In this document: piece after piece, positions 63,041 to 64,000 of the stretch
How positions within the stretch are numbered: position 1 is the stretch's first letter
Layout of the letters: each line of letters begins with the position of its first letter
Source of the DNA: Cladopsammia gracilis
Taxonomy: Eukaryota; Cnidaria; Anthozoa; Scleractinia; Dendrophylliidae
Direction of reading: 5' to 3'
Length of the DNA: 64,000 bases
NCBI GenBank assembly: GCA_022457155.1
Contig: JAJGOT010000351.1
Coordinates: 851,354-915,353 of the forward strand
Made by a program: the position numbers and the translations under genes
The notes under the pieces: generated by a model
Told to the model about the DNA's origin: nothing
The model's database searches: none
Seen by the model: the letters and a program-made list of their open reading frames with translations, nothing else

Positions 63041-64000
63041 ATGTTTCTCATTCCCATAAAAACGTTTGTGTCTTTCTGTTCTATAGATTACTGTATTGGT
63101 TGTGGTATAAATATTAGAAGCTTGTTCTGGAATATCTTGTGTTTACACAGGTATATGCAAGTTTGTTCTCGATCAGATGGTTGTTTTTCCATTATTTTTC
63201 GTTCATTTCATGTTTGATTTCAGCACTGTTGAACAATGTTTTTTTCTTTTTTGGCTCTAGTGTTCTTAATTTCTCCAGTGATCTCAAAAGAAGGGAAGCC
63301 TTTTTGTGTTGCATTGAAATCCCGTGATGGCATTATATTTCTAGAGGTAAGCCATGACTCGTTTCTGACCTTCTTTTTGTTTCTTATTTTTTTTACAAGT
63401 TAGGTCTGTTCGACTAGTACACTTCTAATGATACTTTCTTTTCTTTCAGCTTTTAGAAGCTGCAATATTAGTGTTTCCAACAGTGCCATTACGTACGTCT
63501 TGTTTGCAAGCACACAAGTTCATTAAGTTGAATTCAACTCAGTGGTATGTAAACATCCGCCATCCGCCCCATAACTTGTAAAACCAGATCACACCAACTC
63601 TCCTTTTTTTCAAGAACTATTTTGCAGTGGAACAATATACCAACAGACTTATTTGTGAACTGTAATTCTAGTGCTATCTTCCGTTCCCGCATCTCCAATT
63701 TGACTCATTAATTTAGCTACAGTCCCTTTTATTATTTTTTTTTCTCATTCGCTATTTAGTTATTCTGCACATATGTATATTGCTTTCTGACCACCCGGCA
63801 AATAATCCTCCTTAGAGGGGTTGCTGTAAAGGAAGATAGATGTCTCCTTGTGAAGTCGGAAAATCATTAGATAACCTACTAATGGAAAGATTAGTACGAC
63901 TATTTCACAATAAGTAGTTCTCGTATTCATCAACTATTCTTATCATGATCGATGCTTTGATAAATCGTAAATAACATTTTTTTCCTGAATTAGCTGTACC
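63041..64000. other. non-coding, no gene seen
   Basis: T-rich sequence; two overlapping short frames (63029-63217, 63139-63327) are hydrophobic by base composition. Possibly DIRS 3' flank or unrelated. Confidence 0.4.

Overview
This is a eukaryotic nuclear window, AT-rich, with small introns and very few host exons. The mix of BEL/Pao and DIRS-type retrotransposons, a Polinton/Maverick with capsid genes, a tRNA-derived SINE and many MITEs suggests a cnidarian, probably an anthozoan such as a coral or sea anemone. That assignment is an inference from element families; no taxonomic marker gene is present.

Layout. 849-6020 is a DNA transposon with imperfect inverted ends and an 8-bp target duplication; it carries a KDZ/Zisupton-like transposase relic on the minus strand and a DUF3987-type relic on the plus strand, between two arrays of short AT-rich repeats. 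6029-15026 is mostly non-coding: a tRNA-derived SINE, a DUF7869-type transposon gene fragment, MITEs and a 2.6-kb element with 195-bp inverted ends. 15300-16632 holds a small three-exon gene and a convergent terminal exon. 17282-43107 is a BEL/Pao retrotransposon with two 326-bp LTRs. Its integrase C-terminus is split by a Polinton (about 23838-42652), and that Polinton's exonuclease gene is split by a 5'-truncated LINE (25391-27196, 14-bp target duplication). The nest is three layers deep. 43108-52000 holds the last exons of a ubiquitin-specific protease and further exon-like pieces. About 53120-63040 is a DIRS-type element (RT-RNase H and tyrosine recombinase) whose recombinase gene is split by a second BEL element (56899-62470, 165-bp LTRs, CGCG target duplication).

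The Polinton is the most interesting unit. It has terminal inverted repeats, protein-primed family B DNA polymerase, an intact D,D(35)E integrase, a packaging ATPase, a capsid-type protein, several membrane or coiled-coil proteins, a zinc-finger YqaJ/lambda-type exonuclease and a protein resembling the poxvirus-type late transcription factor VLTF3. Eleven of its reading frames are preceded, 0-16 bases before the ATG, by a TATATAC(C)-like motif. The putative VLTF3-like gene lacks the motif. This looks like a virus-type late promoter regulon in an animal Polinton. The right end is a palindrome of about 230 bp centred on a GC-rich hairpin, whereas the left end has only one arm. The integrase and a few small frames are open, but polymerase, capsid, ATPase, exonuclease and most other genes carry stops or frameshifts, so the copy is a decayed endogenous virus-like element.
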